A model generated the notes under the pieces. The model made no database searches and had not been told where the DNA came from. It was given only the letters and a program-made list of their open reading frames with translations. From the NCBI GenBank assembly GCA_024206195.1, contig JAAGZO010000437.1, positions 147,458 through 211,457 of the forward strand: a stretch of 64,000 bases of DNA, read 5' to 3'. The position numbers and the translations under genes were made by a program. Source of the stretch: a bacterium (GTDB lineage: Archaea; Nanoarchaeota; Nanoarchaeia; Woesearchaeales; UBA10216). This document shows, one piece after another, positions 1 to 8,251 of the stretch. Every line of letters begins with the position of its first letter. The stretch's first letter is position 1.

Positions 1-55
1 CTTCAGGCTTAGTTTCTTTTTTCAGAAACTCTATTCCATGATTGTTTTTCTTCAT
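1..55 (-). CDS. Start of an unknown gene, cut by the window edge
   Basis: Only the first 18 codons are present. The ATG (53-55) overlaps the TGA of the upstream AbrB-like gene, as is usual for translationally coupled archaeal genes. The visible N-terminus is short, basic and polar, and nothing in it identifies a family. It forms an operon with the two AbrB-like genes upstream, so the third gene of that unit may be a partner of those DNA-binding proteins. Function unknown. Confidence 0.45.
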   Translation of the reverse strand, partial: MKKNNHGIEFLKKETKPE

Positions 56-195
56 TTGATCTCTTTTAGTATCAAATCTCCGTGGGGATTCTCTATAAAT
101 CTTAATTTTGTCCCTGCTTTCCAGCCCTTTGACTCAGTAAGATCCTTTGGAATCGTTATCTTGAACTGTCCATTGAATACTACAACCTTAACCAT
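52..195 (-). CDS. AbrB/SpoVT-like small DNA-binding protein, second of a pair
   Basis: The product is 47 aa. It has the swapped-hairpin AbrB pattern: a beta strand with a QFKITIPKDL core, then GWKAGTKLRF, then a final DLILKEIK strand. The family forms DNA-binding dimers and often serves as antitoxin or transition-state regulator. The ATG lies inside the last codons of the preceding AbrB-like gene, and its own stop overlaps the next start, giving a three-gene unit. No toxin is visible before the window edge. The family call rests on pattern and length. Confidence 0.7.
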   Translation of the reverse strand: MVKVVVFNGQFKITIPKDLTESKGWKAGTKLRFIENPHGDLILKEIK

Positions 196-343
196 AAGAA
201 CTGCCTCCTATCTCCTTAACATGAACATTGCCTTCAGAATCCTCAACAAGTCTCAGGATTGTTCCTTTCTTCCAGTTCCGCAACTTTACAATCTCTTTAG
301 GAAGAGTTACTCGATATTGCCCGCCAAATGCTACTATTCTCAT
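188..343 (-). CDS. AbrB/SpoVT-like small DNA-binding protein, first of a pair
   Basis: The product is 51 aa. It begins with RIVAFGGQYRVTLPKEIV, a typical AbrB strand-turn-strand with the conserved LPKE, followed by W-x-K-G-T-ILRLVED. It resembles the next gene, which suggests a tandem duplication. The two may form a heterodimer. A perfect 6-bp inverted repeat lies just upstream (356-376) and is a natural candidate for its own operator. Too short to have been picked out by ORF length alone. Confidence 0.7.
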   Translation of the reverse strand: MRIVAFGGQYRVTLPKEIVKLRNWKKGTILRLVEDSEGNVHVKEIGGSSYG

Positions 344-355
344 TTTAGTAATAAA

Positions 356-376
356 ATAGTATTAAATTAGTACTAT
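356..376. promoter_or_regulatory. Inverted repeat upstream of the AbrB pair, candidate operator
   Basis: ATAGTA, a 9-nt spacer, then TACTAT, a perfect inverted repeat. It begins 13 bases before the first AbrB-like ATG and sits in the AT-rich promoter zone shared with the divergent aIF5B gene. AbrB-type regulators usually bind AT-rich repeats and repress their own genes. Binding is inferred. Confidence 0.45.
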
Positions 377-410
377 CTATATATAAGCTTTTCTGTTTCA
401 GCAAGCTTTA

Positions 411-428
411 AAAACAGGTTACTGTTTT
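411..428. promoter_or_regulatory. Inverted repeat over the aIF5B TATA/start region
   Basis: AAAACAG, GTTA, CTGTTTT: a 7-bp perfect inverted repeat overlapping the TATA-like CTTTAAAAA and ending 8 nt before the aIF5B ATG. TATA-to-ATG spacing of about 27 nt implies a leaderless transcript, so the repeat spans the transcription start. It could be an operator or chance. Confidence 0.3.
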
Positions 429-436
429 CTCATACT

Positions 437-2188
437 ATGATAAGGCAGCCATTAGTTGTTGTACTCGGCCATGTAGACCATGGCAAGACAAAACTCTTAG
501 ACAGTATTAGAGGTACGGCTATTGCTGCAAAGGAAGCTGGTGGAATAACGCAGTGCATTGGATGCAGCTATGTTCCTTTGAAAACAATCAAGACCATCTG
601 CGGAAGCATTCTTACTGCTACAAAAACAAATCTTTCACTTCCTGGTTTGCTTTTCATTGATTCACCAGGCCACGCTGCTTTCACTAATCTTAGAAAAAGA
701 GGCGGAAACCTTGCAGACATCGCAATTCTTGTAGTTGACATCAATGAGGGCTTTAAGCCGCAGACAGTTGAGTCAATTGAGATTCTTAAGCAGTACAAAA
801 CACCGTTCATTGTTGTTGCAAACAAGGTTGATCTTTTGCCTGGCTGGAGAGCAGCTGGAGAGAATATTCTTGAAAACATTTCATCACAGGCTGAAAATGT
901 ACAGCAGGAACTTGACAAAAAATTATACGAGCTTGTCGGAAAGCTTTCAGAGTTTGGAATAAACTCAGAGCGTTTCGACAGAGTAGAGGATTACACAAAC
1001 CAGATTGCAATTGTTCCATGTTCTGCAAAGACAAGAGAGGGCATACCTGCAGTCTTGATGGTTCTTTCAGGCCTTGCCCAGAAATATCTGGAAGAGTGCC
1101 TGACATGCAAAGAGGATAGCCCTGCAAAGGGTGTTGTTCTTGAGGTAAAGAAAGAAAGAGGCCTTGGAATGACAATTGATGTCATAGTCTATGATGGAAC
1201 ACTGAAAAAAGGATCTAAAATAGTTATCGGTGGATTGAATGCGCCAATTGTTACAAAGGTTAAGGCAATGTTTGAGCCAAAACCGCTTTCAGAGATGCGT
1301 GATTCCAAATCAAGCTTCAAGCCGGTTGAAAAGGTTACAGCTGCAACAGGTGTTAAGATTTCTGCAATTGGAATAGAAACTGTTGTTGCAGGAGCTCCAG
1401 TATTGACAGTAATGGGAGATGAAGCAAAAACAAAAGAAGAAGCGCAAAAAGAAGTGGAAGACGTAATAATTGAAACAGAAAAAGAGGGTGTTGTTGTAAA
1501 GGCAGACACATTAGGTTCTTTAGAAGCGCTTACAATGCTCCTTAAGGAAAAGGGAGTGCAAATCAGAAGTGCGTCAATAGGTCAAATCACAAGAAAAGAT
1601 GTTCTTGATGCAGAGAGCAACTATGAAAAGGATCCATTAAAGGCAGTTGTTCTCGGTTTTAATGTCAGTGCTGCTCCTGATGCAGAATCTCCAAGAGCAA
1701 AGATAATTACACAAGACGTTGTATACCGGCTTATTGAGGAATTTGAGAAATGGAGAGATAATGAGAAAAAGATGCAGGATGCAAAACAGATTGATAATGT
1801 TGTAAGGCCCTGCAAGATCCAGCTTCTAAAAGGATATGTTTTCAGGCAGAATAACCCTGCTGTTTCAGGTGTTGAGGTTCTCTCAGGAAAACTAAAAGTA
1901 GGAACACCCTTGATGAAAGGAAACCAGACAATCACATCTGTAAAGAGTATTCAGGAAGAAAAGGAAAGCGTTAATGAAGCAGAAAAAGGAAAGCAGGTTG
2001 CAATCTCAATGCCAGGTGTCACAATAGGAAGGCAGCTGTTTGAAGGAGACACACTCTACAGTTCAATCCCAGAAGAAGACTTCAGAAGGCTGAAGAATCT
2101 GAAGAAATTCCTTGAACCAGAGGAAAAAGAGATACTTAGAGAGATTGCCCAGTTAATGAGAGCAGATAATCCCATGTGGGGCATTTGA
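437..2188 (+). CDS. infB: Archaeal translation initiation factor aIF5B
   Basis: Translation GTPase that promotes ribosomal subunit joining and initiator tRNA placement. The 583 aa length is normal for archaeal aIF5B. G1 is GHVDHGKT (11-18), the archaeal GGITQ switch I segment follows, G3 is DSPGH (about 75-79), G4 is NKVD (about 129-132) and G5 is SAK near 197. Domains II-IV follow, including VVKADTLGSLEAL typical of domain III. The TATA-like box lies about 27 nt before the ATG. The downstream secreted-protein gene starts 53 nt after the stop. Confidence 0.97.
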   Translation: MIRQPLVVVLGHVDHGKTKLLDSIRGTAIAAKEAGGITQCIGCSYVPLKTIKTICGSILTATKTNLSLPGLLFIDSPGHAAFTNLRKRGGNLADIAILVVDINEGFKPQTVESIEILKQYKTPFIVVANKVDLLPGWRAAGENILENISSQAENVQQELDKKLYELVGKLSEFGINSERFDRVEDYTNQIAIVPCSAKTREGIPAVLMVLSGLAQKYLEECLTCKEDSPAKGVVLEVKKERGLGMTIDVIVYDGTLKKGSKIVIGGLNAPIVTKVKAMFEPKPLSEMRDSKSSFKPVEKVTAATGVKISAIGIETVVAGAPVLTVMGDEAKTKEEAQKEVEDVIIETEKEGVVVKADTLGSLEALTMLLKEKGVQIRSASIGQITRKDVLDAESNYEKDPLKAVVLGFNVSAAPDAESPRAKIITQDVVYRLIEEFEKWRDNEKKMQDAKQIDNVVRPCKIQLLKGYVFRQNNPAVSGVEVLSGKLKVGTPLMKGNQTITSVKSIQEEKESVNEAEKGKQVAISMPGVTIGRQLFEGDTLYSSIPEEDFRRLKNLKKFLEPEEKEILREIAQLMRADNPMWGI

Positions 2189-2241
2189 AAACAAAAGATT
2201 TAAATTCAGAAGCACCAATTATCATAAAAAAGGGGGAAATA

Positions 2242-2985
2242 ATGAAACAACTGCTACTATTCATTTTAGTATTCTTATGCTTAGTTGGAATAGCTGCTGC
2301 AGATGTTCGTGAACCTCATATTACACTTACAAATTCTGATATACAGGCTACCTCAGTTGTTATGGAGTGGAAGACAAATGAGCCTGCTGTTTCAACCTTT
2401 GAAATGAATGGCAACAGTGTTGATTTTGAGGAATCAGACAAGTTTGAGGTTGAGCTTTCAAGCCTGAAGCCAGATACAGTTTATGATTATAAGATAACTG
2501 CATGCGATGCATCAAACAACTGCTACAAATATGGCGGTTCATTCATCACAAAAGAAAAATCATTCAGCTCACCATTCACTGGAATGGCAGTTCTGGAAAT
2601 GCCTGAGTTTGAGTACGCAGGACTAATCTTCTTTGGTATTATGGGTGTGATAGTTCTTGTAATAGCAATGAACTTCATTTTTCAGCGTGCAGATTTCAGC
2701 ATGCCTACTGGTTCAAAAATGGGCAAGATGATCAAGAATGCTGAAAAGGCAATTGCAACAGGAAAACAGACAGATGCTTACAAGATATATGATCAGATAC
2801 GTCCAGAGTACGAGAAAATGAATCTTAAGTCAAAGGCAAACCATTATGACAAGATAATGGGCATCCATGAAAAGCTAAAGCTCTACGCAGATGCAAAAGA
2901 AGCACATGTTCTTGCAGACAAGTACATTGATGGAACAATCAATCGTGAAGAAACAACAAGATTAAGAGAACTTCTTACAAACTAA
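2242..2985 (+). CDS. Membrane-anchored protein with a fibronectin-III-like ectodomain
   Basis: The product is about 247 aa from the ATG that follows a strong AAGGGGGA ribosome site. An N-terminal signal peptide (KQLLLFILVFLCLVG) is followed by a region with FN3 features (PHITLTN, VVMEWKTNEPA, LKPDTVYDYKITA). A single TM helix near residues 130-150 follows, then a basic, helical TPR-like cytoplasmic tail. The ectodomain suggests ligand or surface binding. No enzyme motif is seen and the exact role is unknown. An earlier in-frame start overlapping aIF5B is less likely, because it would bury the signal peptide. Confidence 0.75.
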   Translation: MKQLLLFILVFLCLVGIAAADVREPHITLTNSDIQATSVVMEWKTNEPAVSTFEMNGNSVDFEESDKFEVELSSLKPDTVYDYKITACDASNNCYKYGGSFITKEKSFSSPFTGMAVLEMPEFEYAGLIFFGIMGVIVLVIAMNFIFQRADFSMPTGSKMGKMIKNAEKAIATGKQTDAYKIYDQIRPEYEKMNLKSKANHYDKIMGIHEKLKLYADAKEAHVLADKYIDGTINREETTRLRELLTN

Positions 2986-3257
2986 CCAACAGCTCTTCTA
3001 ACGTCAACTGCTTCTACACTGTTAACTTCTTCTATTTCAGAAATCTTTTTCTCTGTTTCATCGCTGCTTCCACTAGCTTCATCAGCAACGAACATTATCT
3101 TAATTGCAGTAAGCCCAAATGCAAAAGGCTCTTTGTCAACCTTTCCGACATTGCCTCCTGCAGCTGTGATTATCTCAGAAGCCTTCTGAACTATTGCTTC
3201 AATATCACTTTCAGGAGAAGCAGGCATTATCTTAAGTGTAATAATTACATTTGCCAT
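2982..3257 (-). CDS. Translation elongation factor aEF1-beta
   Basis: The product is 91 aa, beginning MANVIITLKIMPASPE and ending VEAVDVRRAVG, which is the archaeal aEF1B pattern of a small ferredoxin-like fold. The family is the nucleotide exchange factor for aEF1A. The AFGLTAIKIMFV segment and acidic SGSSDETE loop fit. I start at the MANV methionine because the upstream extension would run through the zinc-ribbon gene ending one base earlier. That gene pair is a common archaeal neighbourhood. It converges with the FN3 gene, overlapping by 4 nt. Confidence 0.93.
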   Translation of the reverse strand: MANVIITLKIMPASPESDIEAIVQKASEIITAAGGNVGKVDKEPFAFGLTAIKIMFVADEASGSSDETEKKISEIEEVNSVEAVDVRRAVG

Positions 3258-3258
3258 T

Positions 3259-3432
3259 TTAATTAGGTCCTGTGAAGCCGCACTCAGCGCACTTGTACTT
3301 AACAGCATTTGCCCTGCAGTTAGCGCATCTGACTATCTCTGTCTTGCCGCATGAAGGGCATAGAAATTTAGCTGCTGTAGAGCCGCTTGTGATCTTCTTT
3401 TTACATGATGAACAAAAAAGTTCTTGTGCCAT
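3259..3432 (-). CDS. Archaeal zinc-ribbon RNA-binding protein (COG2888-like)
   Basis: The product is 57 aa with four CxxC knuckles in order: CSSC, CPSC, CANC, CAEC, each followed by basic or short loops. This is the signature of the small archaeal double zinc-ribbon protein usually encoded beside aEF1-beta. It is expected to bind RNA or ribosomes, though its exact role is not settled. The gene ends one base before the aEF1-beta start, forming a two-gene operon. The TATA-like region lies in the short gap before the divergent trm1. Confidence 0.88.
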   Translation of the reverse strand: MAQELFCSSCKKKITSGSTAAKFLCPSCGKTEIVRCANCRANAVKYKCAECGFTGPN

Positions 3433-3512
3433 AGTATAACAAGGGATAAAGGGCTCATTTAAAAACTTTTGGGTTGCAAAGGTTTTTATACGCCCCTAAA
3501 TAACCTCTCGCT

Positions 3513-4535
3513 ATGGAGAAGATCAAAGAAGGCAAGGCAACATTATTTACATCAACAGGTAAGGTGTCAAAGAAGATGGGAGTCTTCTATAATCCTGTCA
3601 TGAAGCTAAACAGAGATATCTCAGTCATTCTTCTAAAAGCGCTAAACAAGAAGCAGATGCAGCTTGCAGATCCCTTTGCAGGGACAGGTGTAAGAAGCAT
3701 TCGCTTTCTTAAGGAGCTCAAAAGCATAAGAAGAGTATACTTGAATGACACTTCAAAGGATGCAGTCAAGCTCATAAAAAAGAATCTAAAGCTGAACAAG
3801 GTTAAAGCAGAGATACACAATGAGGATGCAAACATCTTTCTCCTAAACAGCAAAGGATTTGATTATATTGACATTGATCCATTTGGCTTTCCAGGGCGTT
3901 TTCTTTTTGCAGCTGCTGAAAGAATATCCAGAAATGGCGTTTTAGCAGTCACTGCAACAGATACATCCGCTTTATCAGGTACAATGCCTGCTGCATGCAA
4001 GAGAAAGTACTGGGCAAAGCCCATGAAAAATGAGCTAATGCATGAGGTTGGATTAAGAATCTTGATCAGAAAAGTGCAATTGGTTGCAGCTCAGTCAGAA
4101 AAAGCTTTGATACCAATCTTCTCATATTCAAAGGATCACTATATGAGGGTCTTTTTCTTTTGCGAAAAAGGAAGAAAAAAAGCAGACAAGCTAATCAATC
4201 AACAGGGAGTTCTTGTTTACAATAAGGACTACGCAGGCCCGATGTGGCTTGGTCCATTGTGGGACAAAAAACTTGTAAGTAAAATGGCAAAGCAGAAGAT
4301 GGATGATGAAACAATGAAATTCATCAATGTAATAAAAAAAGAATCAGCAATAAGCACTGTTGGATTCTTTGACATACATAAAATCTGCAAGAAAAACAAG
4401 CTCAACATTCCAAAGAGAGACATTTTAATCAAGAAAATAAAAAAAGCAGGCTTTAAAGTATCAGAAACGCATTTCAGCCTTACAGGTCTGAGAAGCAACA
4501 TCACAATGGAGAAACTAGTGAGAATCCTAAAATGA
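3513..4535 (+). CDS. trm1: tRNA (guanine26-N2)-dimethyltransferase Trm1
   Basis: SAM-dependent methyltransferase that makes N2,N2-dimethylguanosine at tRNA position 26. The product is 340 aa. The N-terminus has the family hallmark of a KEGKA stretch followed by VFYNPVMKLNRDIS. The SAM motif is DPFAGTGVRSIRF (about 52-64) and the catalytic region is YIDIDPFGFPG near 118-128. The C-terminal Trm1 domain includes GPMWLGPLWD and a winged-helix-like tail. The TATA box (about 3482-3491) is 26 nt before the ATG. The stop overlaps the next start by 4 nt. Confidence 0.96.
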   Translation: MEKIKEGKATLFTSTGKVSKKMGVFYNPVMKLNRDISVILLKALNKKQMQLADPFAGTGVRSIRFLKELKSIRRVYLNDTSKDAVKLIKKNLKLNKVKAEIHNEDANIFLLNSKGFDYIDIDPFGFPGRFLFAAAERISRNGVLAVTATDTSALSGTMPAACKRKYWAKPMKNELMHEVGLRILIRKVQLVAAQSEKALIPIFSYSKDHYMRVFFFCEKGRKKADKLINQQGVLVYNKDYAGPMWLGPLWDKKLVSKMAKQKMDDETMKFINVIKKESAISTVGFFDIHKICKKNKLNIPKRDILIKKIKKAGFKVSETHFSLTGLRSNITMEKLVRILK

Positions 4536-4981
4536 ATATTAAAATACTCAACACAAAAGAAGTCAAGGAAATCCGAAAGATGATCAAGGATCAGTGGGAT
4601 GCTGAGTTCAAGGAGGATTATGTTTTCCTGCAAAGCACAAATGACCACATCTTCATAATAAGCAGGGATGTATCACAAATTGACTTTGAAAAAATAAGAA
4701 TGAACTCAATGGGGCTTTACATTGCAGAGCTGAAGAATGATGAGCTCAGATTAAACATAGAAGGCTCTCAGCTAATCGGTCCGTTAGCAAAGAAGAATGT
4801 TGTCGAGGTTTCTGATGAAGAAGCAAAGCTTTGGCTTGCAGGAAAAGACCTGTCAACAAAGCTATCTGAAGCAGCATTTGTCATACTCAAGAATAAAAAC
4901 GTCTTCATCGGCTGCGGCAGAGTCAAAGAAAACAAGATTCTGAATTTTATATCAAAAGCAAGAAGAGTAAACTCGCTTTAG
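4532..4981 (+). CDS. PUA-domain protein of the RsmF-C-terminal/NIP7-like family (COG3270-like)
   Basis: The product is 149 aa. The central pattern YVFLQSTNDHIFIISRDVSQIDFEKIR and the C-terminal GCGRVKENKILNFISKARRV match the small archaeal proteins related to the C-terminal part of rRNA m5C methylases and PUA RNA-binding domains. It has no SAM motif of its own, so it is probably an RNA-binding or ribosome-biogenesis factor. It is coupled to trm1 by an ATGA overlap, which suits a role in RNA modification. Confidence 0.75.
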   Translation: MNIKILNTKEVKEIRKMIKDQWDAEFKEDYVFLQSTNDHIFIISRDVSQIDFEKIRMNSMGLYIAELKNDELRLNIEGSQLIGPLAKKNVVEVSDEEAKLWLAGKDLSTKLSEAAFVILKNKNVFIGCGRVKENKILNFISKARRVNSL

Positions 4982-4984
4982 TTT

Positions 4985-6328
4985 CTATTTTTTTTCCAAA
5001 TTTGCAATACCTCTCTTGTAAATTGCTTCGAACGCAGGCATCATGTATTCATCAACAAAGGTAGGGGCAAGTCTCTTTGCAAGCTCCCAGTGCCAATATG
5101 TGAAGTTATTAATCATTTCCTTTTCTTTTTTTGCTCGGTATGAAGGATGGTTAATTTCCGATTCTCCTTCTATTTTTGTGTAATCATCCTCGGTGTAAAT
5201 CTGATAACTGACAAAATTCTTTACAATCTGCCCTGTTGCAGGGTCTACACTTGGAACTGGGATGAACAGTTCACCAAATCTGGTTTTTGAATCCTTGTAC
5301 TCAATAGTGAAATCATTTCTGTCGATAAAACCTTTGTATTCCGGATATTTGCGTAACTCACCAATTATTTTTTTTACGTCTTTCTCTGTGTATCCTTTTA
5401 AGGTTAGTTTTGCATCAGTTAGATCCTGTCCTGGATTTGCTATGAATCCTTCGATAATATCTATTGTTTTCAACCATCTATTGATACCTGTTTCGCTATC
5501 TTCAGGTTCTCTTGATAGAACTGCAAGATAATCTTCTATAGATTCTCTTTCTTCACCGTCTGACCTTACATCCGTAAGATATTCAACGAGCTTGAACAAA
5601 TAACCAATGCCTGATTTTGTTCTGCAGTGAACCTTTGTTGTGTCATTAACATGATTTCCACTAGGTGTGACAACCTCCAGGGTATGGACAGTAGTTAACA
5701 GCTTAGAGATTTCAACACGATCCTTTATTTTGCTTCTTGGAGCATACACATCTCTTAATTGCGCATCATTTTCAAGTATTTCGTCTAAGAGAAAAATATC
5801 TTTTCTACCTTCGCAAAGTTCATGGTATCCATATACTCCCATGTCAAAGGGTCCTTCTTTTACAAAGCCTGCATTACGAAGTTTGTGGGCGTTTGGAATG
5901 CCTACCTTTCCTTCTGTTGCAAGGCGGTACGATATCTTATTCTTCTTTTCTTTTTCTATTACTTCAGGCATTACTGAAGGCACCACAACACTCAAAGTGG
6001 CCTTAAACAGAAGGTCTTCAAGAGCAGGTCTTTGGTCATTCCATGTTTCAAGACCGCTAAGTGCGCTCATGTCTTCTTCATTAATGCATCTGTCGAGCTC
6101 ACTTACAACTGTTTCATAATTAGCATTCAGTCCTTTTCTTTCTATTGTGGTCTTAACAAGCGCCCTTAGAAAACCAAGTTGTGAAGGAAGCATGACTCCT
6201 GTGGAAGGAGTATCATTTAGTATGGTGCTCTTAATATCCTTTTTATGATATTTTCCTAGAGAAGCAAATAGGTCAAGTTCTTCATCAAGCCCATCAGGAA
6301 GAATATTTTCCTTTTTCTTCTTTGCCAT
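4985..6328 (-). CDS. Unknown 447-aa cytoplasmic protein
   Basis: Not recognised. The protein opens with a Lys/Glu-rich segment, is soluble with no signal peptide or TM helix, and is rich in charged residues. It contains a short VVTPSGNHVND stretch and a C-terminal helical region with WHWELAKRLAPTFVDEYMMPAFEAIYKRG. Codon use matches its neighbours. The gene lies 20 nt downstream of the 393-aa unknown gene in the same direction, so the two are probably cotranscribed and may work together. It converges tail to tail with the PUA gene. Confidence 0.7.
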   Translation of the reverse strand: MAKKKKENILPDGLDEELDLFASLGKYHKKDIKSTILNDTPSTGVMLPSQLGFLRALVKTTIERKGLNANYETVVSELDRCINEEDMSALSGLETWNDQRPALEDLLFKATLSVVVPSVMPEVIEKEKKNKISYRLATEGKVGIPNAHKLRNAGFVKEGPFDMGVYGYHELCEGRKDIFLLDEILENDAQLRDVYAPRSKIKDRVEISKLLTTVHTLEVVTPSGNHVNDTTKVHCRTKSGIGYLFKLVEYLTDVRSDGEERESIEDYLAVLSREPEDSETGINRWLKTIDIIEGFIANPGQDLTDAKLTLKGYTEKDVKKIIGELRKYPEYKGFIDRNDFTIEYKDSKTRFGELFIPVPSVDPATGQIVKNFVSYQIYTEDDYTKIEGESEINHPSYRAKKEKEMINNFTYWHWELAKRLAPTFVDEYMMPAFEAIYKRGIANLEKK

Positions 6329-6348
6329 TGCTGTTGTTCCTCACATCA

Positions 6349-7530
6349 TTACTCATGTGTTGATAACTGTGCGTTAAGCACATCATCCTTAACATGCGAA
6401 CTTGTTAAGTTAACAATCTCTGTCACCGTCTCTTTTGCAATCTTATTTTTTACTGGTTCTGGGTCTATGCCGAACTTACTTGAATAATAATCAATTTTTT
6501 CATCAAAGAACTGCTCTGCTCCGTAGAAATTTGTATCGTCACGTACAACAAGGCCTATTCTTCCTCTGACTAGTTGGTCAACAACCTGCCCTTTCAGCGC
6601 TGTGTACACTATTTCAAATCCTTGGTTTTTGCCAATAAGTCCAGGCATTTCAATAAAGCTCTCTGCTCTGTCCAGGAATACATCTATCTTGCCAAGTCTC
6701 TTTTCCATTAACTTACGCTGGTTTGTCTGTGTTGTTGTTCTTAGGTTATCTATGATATTAAGGCCTTCTACAACAATGCCTACATCATATAAGTCATCGC
6801 CTTTGTTGAATCTCTGGTATGCATCTTTGAACAGGTCTGCAATATGATACTCATTCCCTTCTAGCTTCATTTCATCAAATATTGAAACATCTTCATCTTT
6901 CTTTATCTTGGCGTTAATCTTTCGGATATCTGTGTGTTCTATGATGCCCTTTACACCTTCAATCTCCTTTTTGAATCTCTCTTTAACTTCTTCGTCTGTT
7001 TCAGCCTCTATCTCTTCCATCGCCTTGCGAAGAATGTCCTTTGAATATCTTGTTGCTTCAACACTCTTTGTTTTGCTTTCAATAGAATCAATTATTGTTG
7101 AATAGAAATTTGAAACCATCTCAACATTATATGCAATCTCACTGCCGAACTGTTTTATTTCATCTAAGCGGTTATGTGCTTGTTCAAGGGTTTTGCAGGT
7201 GTCATTAACAATATCATGGAAAAGTGAAGTAGTAGTGTAATAGGTTCCGAACCTGAAAGGAAGGTTAAGCTTACGAGCGCTCTCATCAAGAAGATTTGCT
7301 CTTTCTGAGGTTTCAAACCAATGGGTTTCTTCTGAGACATCACAGTACCTTCGTTTTCCTTCTGAGAATGGGTGTATGTAGAGATATGCGTGATACATTC
7401 CCTGTCCAAGGCGCCCCTCAACCCAGGGCTTGCCTAGTTGCTCTCCATTTTGTAGCTGTAGTCTCTCATCTGACATAAGCCCTCTAGGAAATCCTAGTTC
7501 AAGTATTTCTTCTAGCTTTGATTTATTCAT
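6349..7530 (-). CDS. Unknown 393-aa protein with long helical middle
   Basis: Not recognised. The N-terminal 100 residues are mixed alpha/beta (GMYHAYLYIHPFSEGKRRYC). Residues about 110-200 are rich in E/K/I heptads and likely form a coiled coil. The C-terminal part contains KGQVVDQLVRGRIGLVVRDD. The TATA-like TTTATAAA (7556-7563) is 29 nt before the ATG, so the mRNA is probably leaderless. The 447-aa unknown gene follows. No nucleotide-binding loop was found, so enzymatic activity is not claimed. Confidence 0.7.
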   Translation of the reverse strand: MNKSKLEEILELGFPRGLMSDERLQLQNGEQLGKPWVEGRLGQGMYHAYLYIHPFSEGKRRYCDVSEETHWFETSERANLLDESARKLNLPFRFGTYYTTTSLFHDIVNDTCKTLEQAHNRLDEIKQFGSEIAYNVEMVSNFYSTIIDSIESKTKSVEATRYSKDILRKAMEEIEAETDEEVKERFKKEIEGVKGIIEHTDIRKINAKIKKDEDVSIFDEMKLEGNEYHIADLFKDAYQRFNKGDDLYDVGIVVEGLNIIDNLRTTTQTNQRKLMEKRLGKIDVFLDRAESFIEMPGLIGKNQGFEIVYTALKGQVVDQLVRGRIGLVVRDDTNFYGAEQFFDEKIDYYSSKFGIDPEPVKNKIAKETVTEIVNLTSSHVKDDVLNAQLSTHE

Positions 7531-7580
7531 TCTCCCCTCTATAAAATCATTATCCCTTTATAAATCTTTCCCTTTTTTTA

Positions 7581-7964
7581 CTATTCATTAGTGGTGATAT
7601 CAACATGCACCACTTTGCCTGCTTTCAGGTGCTCTACCAATGCCCTGTCAAGGTCAACAGCAGCCTTATTTGCGCGTATAGCAAATGTTCTTTCAGAATT
7701 ATAGTCGCTCTTTCTAATCACCAGTTCGTGATTGTCACTGAAATCAGTATTAACCCAGGCATCTATCTCTTCTACTAGGGATTCTGTTCTGATATATATT
7801 TTTATCTTTCCTTTGAGACTTTTCAGCTCATCAAGCGAGAAATCAGCATCCACACCTATTATACAATCCCCATTTTTTGTGACGTGTTTGTCTTTTGTGA
7901 ATTCAAATGTATTTTTGTGGGTGGCTTTTTTGTTGTCTTGGCCACGTGCACTGAATTTAATCAT
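7581..7964 (-). CDS. Unknown 127-aa protein
   Basis: Not recognised. Small soluble protein with repeated strand-like segments (KIKIYIRTESLVEEI, TFAIRANKAAVDLDRAL, KVVHVDITTNE), suggesting a compact alpha/beta or beta fold. Its ATG overlaps the stop of the 72-aa gene upstream by 4 nt, so the two are translationally coupled. It ends in the promoter zone of the 393-aa gene. No motif allows a functional statement. Confidence 0.65.
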   Translation of the reverse strand: MIKFSARGQDNKKATHKNTFEFTKDKHVTKNGDCIIGVDADFSLDELKSLKGKIKIYIRTESLVEEIDAWVNTDFSDNHELVIRKSDYNSERTFAIRANKAAVDLDRALVEHLKAGKVVHVDITTNE

Positions 7965-8179
7965 TTGATTATGTCTTCAATTGGTGCTTTTTTTTTCTTT
8001 GCAGCCTTTTCTGCTTCTTTTGTCAGGTCAACACCAAGGGTTTGAAGCTCCTTTACGTGAAGTTGCATAAGCTGCTCAACTATTGTTAGTATCTTTGTAA
8101 GCTCCTGTCTTTCTTTTGCTAGTGTTGACAGTGCTCCTTTATGAAATCCAATTTGTTCATCCTTGTTTTCCTTAGCCAT
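7961..8179 (-). CDS. Small helical prefoldin-like or coiled-coil protein
   Basis: The product is 72 aa, almost entirely helical. GALSTLAKERQELTKILTIVEQLMQLHVKELQTLG forms a helix with heptad leucines and isoleucines, followed by a Lys-rich stretch. It looks like a short coiled-coil adaptor. Prefoldin-like is a loose description, not a family match. Coupled by overlap to the 127-aa gene downstream. Confidence 0.6.
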   Translation of the reverse strand: MAKENKDEQIGFHKGALSTLAKERQELTKILTIVEQLMQLHVKELQTLGVDLTKEAEKAAKKKKAPIEDIIK

Positions 8180-8251
8180 TTAATACCACCTTTAATTTAG
8201 AGAAAGCTAAAACCTTATTTAAATTTATTGAAAATTGCGCAGGGTCAATTT

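Noticed and set aside
568..1935. Long open frames opposite the aIF5B gene
   Set aside because: They are antisense shadows of a well-conserved gene with no family match or promoter.
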